Positions 61,186 to 64,000 of a DNA stretch of 64,000 nucleotides are shown here, piece after piece (position 1 is the stretch's first letter; each line of letters starts with the position of its first letter). Under the pieces are notes generated by a model. The model saw only the letters and a list, made by a program, of their open reading frames with translations, did no database searches and had not been told where the DNA came from. The stretch is from Bactericera cockerelli (lineage: Eukaryota > Arthropoda > Insecta > Hemiptera > Triozidae): positions 1,238,020 to 1,302,019 of the forward strand of contig CM044961.1 of assembly GCA_024516035.1 (NCBI GenBank). The letters are read 5' to 3'. A program made the translations under genes and the position numbers.

Positions 61186-62079
61186 CTTTGATTTGGAATA
61201 TTCTATTATTTAATGTTTCCATTTAACGTGTTTAAAAAACTATGGACAAATAACGTATTACTGATAAAATACTTGGCTTTTATATTCTAATAAAATACCA
61301 TTTTAATAAAAGTTCAACCAATTATATTCTAATAAAATAATACCGTTTGTTACTATAGAACTGAACACCCAGTATAGTAACATAAGCACATTTACATTTT
61401 TAATATACAATTTTGTTTCTAGATAATGATTATCGCACTACCATATTTGCTCAGGGGCGCTATTCATACTTCATAATAATTATTACACTTTATTTCATAT
61501 TAAAATCAATGTAATTTTGCAATTTAAAATAATATATATGCAGCATTTTACCAGTATTGTACATAAAAGCTAGATAAGCTAGAGCCCATTGGGACTTTTT
61601 ATTTATTTATTTGAATAAGGTAGGTACAGATATATTTATACCCAGTTTACTAATTTTACAATTCATTTCCCTAACAAATCGTAATAAAAAAATAAGGAAA
61701 ATATAAAACTACCTAATATAAGACTATCTAATTATTCATTTATAAAAACACAATACATTGTACTTAATATTTGTTGAATAAATGAATATTTTATTTATTT
61801 GAATATATATATAGGTACATTTAACAAGGTTTTTACCTCTCTACTAGATGCACCTAAATGGGGAGTTTACAATGGCAGGGGGGGGGGGTGTATGAATTTA
61901 TAAATTTATTAAACCTGTTAGGTCTACCTTCTTAGATCTTAAGTCTTAATTAAAAAAAAAAAAATGTATGTAATCCAACCAACTTACATCAACTGTACGT
62001 TTTTAACAATTTCAAAATCCTTTAAACAGGATCATTTAACTGATCAAAATGTATTTCTAATTTCATATCTCGGTGATTT

Positions 62080-62460
62080 TTCAAGATCATAATTTTTATT
62101 TGTCTAAATTTGTTTTCCATCTATCTTGCCCTCCATCACTCTCCTCTGTAGACAATCTCTGCGAAGAATATGACCTAACCAATTTCTTTCACGTCTTTTT
62201 ATGGTCTCTAGGAAAGTCCTCTTATTTGACCAGATTTTCAAAATTTGAAATTATAGCTTAGGCTAAACGGCCCATAACTAAAGTCATTGACAGAGTTGTT
62301 TTTCTGCGCTTATATCCTAGCTATAATGAATTTCTCTTTAATCATGCCTCTTTTCTTTTACTCTCTTCACAATACTCCTTCATTTGTTACTTTCTCTGTC
62401 CATTTGATTCCTTCCATTCTCCTCAACAACCATATTTCAAAGCTCTCTTAAGTATTTCTC
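62080..62460 (-). pseudogene. LINE C-terminal relic
   Basis: The minus-strand translation gives NWLGHILRRDCLQRRVMEGK (62105-62195) and, upstream, IWLLRRMEGIKWTEKVTNE (62390-62450) followed by a stop. These are typical of the C-terminal tail of many non-LTR retrotransposons. Broken by a stop and gaps; clade not assigned. Confidence 0.6.
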
Positions 62461-62844
62461 TTCCTTATTTCTTATCACTCAGATTTCACATTTATGTTAG
62501 ATTGACATTATTAGATACCTTATACCTGTGTTGTATATTATTTATTTCATATGAATTCATTAATATTGAAAACGCAAAACAAATTCAAAATGAAAATTAG
62601 AATATTCTCGTAACAATGTCACCCACGGAAAAAATCTTTGGAAAAATCTTTTATTCCACCTACACAAAACCCGAAAACAATTTGACGGATTTTTCAATAA
62701 GGAACCTTTATTTGCAGATTTTTTATTAGAATTCGGCGAAGACTTTTGTGTGGGTCGTTGTTAATAATGAATTTCGAATTAGATAATGGGGATTAGAGAA
62801 AATCTTACAAGCTATTCGTATTGTGTACTCATTTTTCTTTCTAT

Positions 62845-62997
62845 ACGCGTATAGGTATATTTTTTTATACGAGTATAGGTACATTTTTTTATACGAGTAT
62901 AGGTATATTTTTTTATACGCGTATAGGTATATTTTTTTTATACGAGTATAGGTGTATTTTTTATACGAGTATAGGTATATTTTTTATACGAGTATAA
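62845..62997 (+). repeat. 24-bp minisatellite, 7 copies
   Basis: TATACGAGTATAGGTATATT with a T run; some units carry TATACGCGTATA, a perfect palindrome. Confidence 0.93.
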
Positions 62998-63409
62998 ACT
63001 TCGGTCTGTATCTCGTACTTTATCTTCTGTTTAACTTTCCTAAGATCAACACAATTTTGACTTTGTCTTACCTACTCAGAAAGTTTGGTATGAAAATAAA
63101 ATGAATGATCGATCTTCTATCAAATAACTTTTTTTATAATAATTTATTTTTTTCGAGTTTTTTTTTTTTTTTCTTCTTTTTTTTGCAATTATCAAAAAAG
63201 GTGGCTTTGCCTTTTAATGTTAAATATATTTATTATGAATTTCTATCTCTTTTCTTTTGTTATAATTGATTGATTGATGAATGAGAGTATTAAGTAGGGT
63301 AATTTTTTTCGCGCAATTTTTTTTTTTTTATCTTCCACAAAAGAATATTACATATTATTATTCAGGCTGACATGCCAGGAACGAATCTAATATGATAACA
63401 AGCTAATCT

Positions 63410-63840
63410 TGAGCGCGCAATTAGCTCAGTGGTTAAGCACTCGCTTGCCATGTAGAAGGTCCAGGGTTCGATCCCCCGTGCCGACAAACATTTGTATTCT
63501 TAATTTAGTTACAATAGTTTGTAAAGGATACGTTCCGGTGCGCTCGTGTTGACCCAGCGCCTAATTGGGAAGTATTGTGTCACTTCTCGCCCATCAGAGG
63601 AGAGGCATACTACGGGATGGGCAGGCTATAACACAGACCACAAGCGTCTACAGTACCTCCTGTTTCATCATCATCATCATCATGGGGTGGCGTCATCGTG
63701 AACAATGGTAGCCAGACAGTGGAGGAATGACTCAGCACTTCTACCACTGTCTTTACAAGGAGGCTAATAATTAACAAGGGCCTGTTTCATGGCTACGAAA
63801 TTAAAACGGCAGTGAAACACACATCCTTTTTTTAAGTCCC
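63410..63840 (+). mobile_element. SINE family B, interrupted by an antisense family F element
   Basis: Head GCGCAATTAGCTCAGTGG and GGGTTCGATCCCCC; body to 63668. At 63669-63780 a minus-strand family F copy with (CAT)n is inserted, flanked by CCTGTTTCAT (63659-63668 and 63781-63790). The SINE then ends GGCTACGAAATTAAAACGGC. Confidence 0.82.
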
Positions 63841-63944
63841 TACGTGTTGCTCAGTTCGCAATGTGAACAGGATATTGTTTGGTTGACTCTTTTTCACTGT
63901 GTTTTTTGGGATTTTCTTGGGTTATTATTATTATTATAATAATA

Positions 63945-64000
63945 ATAATGCTTTTTCTTTGTGTTATTATGTCACAATTTTAGTGGGTAGCGCAGAATCA
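63945..64000 (-). mobile_element. SINE family G, cut by the window end
   Basis: (AAT)n, then GTGTTATTATGTCACA and AGTGGGTAGCGCAGAATCA. Confidence 0.6.

Overview
This window looks like nuclear DNA of an insect. It is AT-rich, intron-rich and crowded with transposons, and it contains one recognisable host gene: the 3' two thirds of a nicotinic acetylcholine receptor (nAChR) alpha subunit on the + strand. Seven coding exons (16091-44710) join in frame to 386 codons plus a stop. They run from the end of the ligand-binding domain (loop F and the loop C Cys-Cys pair) through M1, M2, M3, the cytoplasmic loop and M4. The exons for loops A, B, D, E and the signal peptide are not visible and presumably lie upstream of the window. 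M1-M3 and the start of the cytoplasmic loop resemble the insect alpha1-alpha4 group (alpha1-like is my best guess from recall). The repeat style suggests a hemipteran, perhaps a planthopper, but that is a weak inference.

Layout: 1-16090 is upstream intron or intergenic DNA with SINEs, a Helitron, a hAT-like element with 8-bp target duplications, a TTAA-flanked piggyBac-like MITE, minisatellites and CT tracts. Intron 1 (16207-17852) holds an 862-bp foldback element and a small Harbinger-like MITE. Intron 2 (18022-23444) holds a + strand EN-RT-RNase H retrotransposon with 11-bp target duplications. Intron 3 (23582-25374) holds tRNA-derived SINEs and GA/CT tracts. Introns 4 and 5 (25522-28205, 28368-29196) are largely tandem copies of exon edges plus a TTAA-flanked MITE. 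Intron 6 (29429-44512) holds an antisense CR1-like LINE (PHD-finger ORF1, EN-RT ORF2) and a multi-level nested DNA-transposon complex. After the stop codon (44710) come a SINE remnant and a 260-bp hairpin, then about 19 kb with no recognisable gene but many elements.

The most unusual signal is that splice junctions of this one gene are repeatedly copied into the neighbouring introns. The exon 4 acceptor is present about 3 times, the exon 4 donor 7 times, the exon 5 acceptor and exon start 9 times (three of these extended copies end in stops just after the duplicated exon part), the exon 5 donor 2-3 times, the last 77 nt of exon 6 with its donor twice, and short copies occur for the exon 2 and exon 3 donors. 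If any are spliced they would mostly yield subunits truncated in the M3-M4 loop. This is the best candidate here for an undescribed phenomenon. It rests on sequence reading only and needs transcript data.
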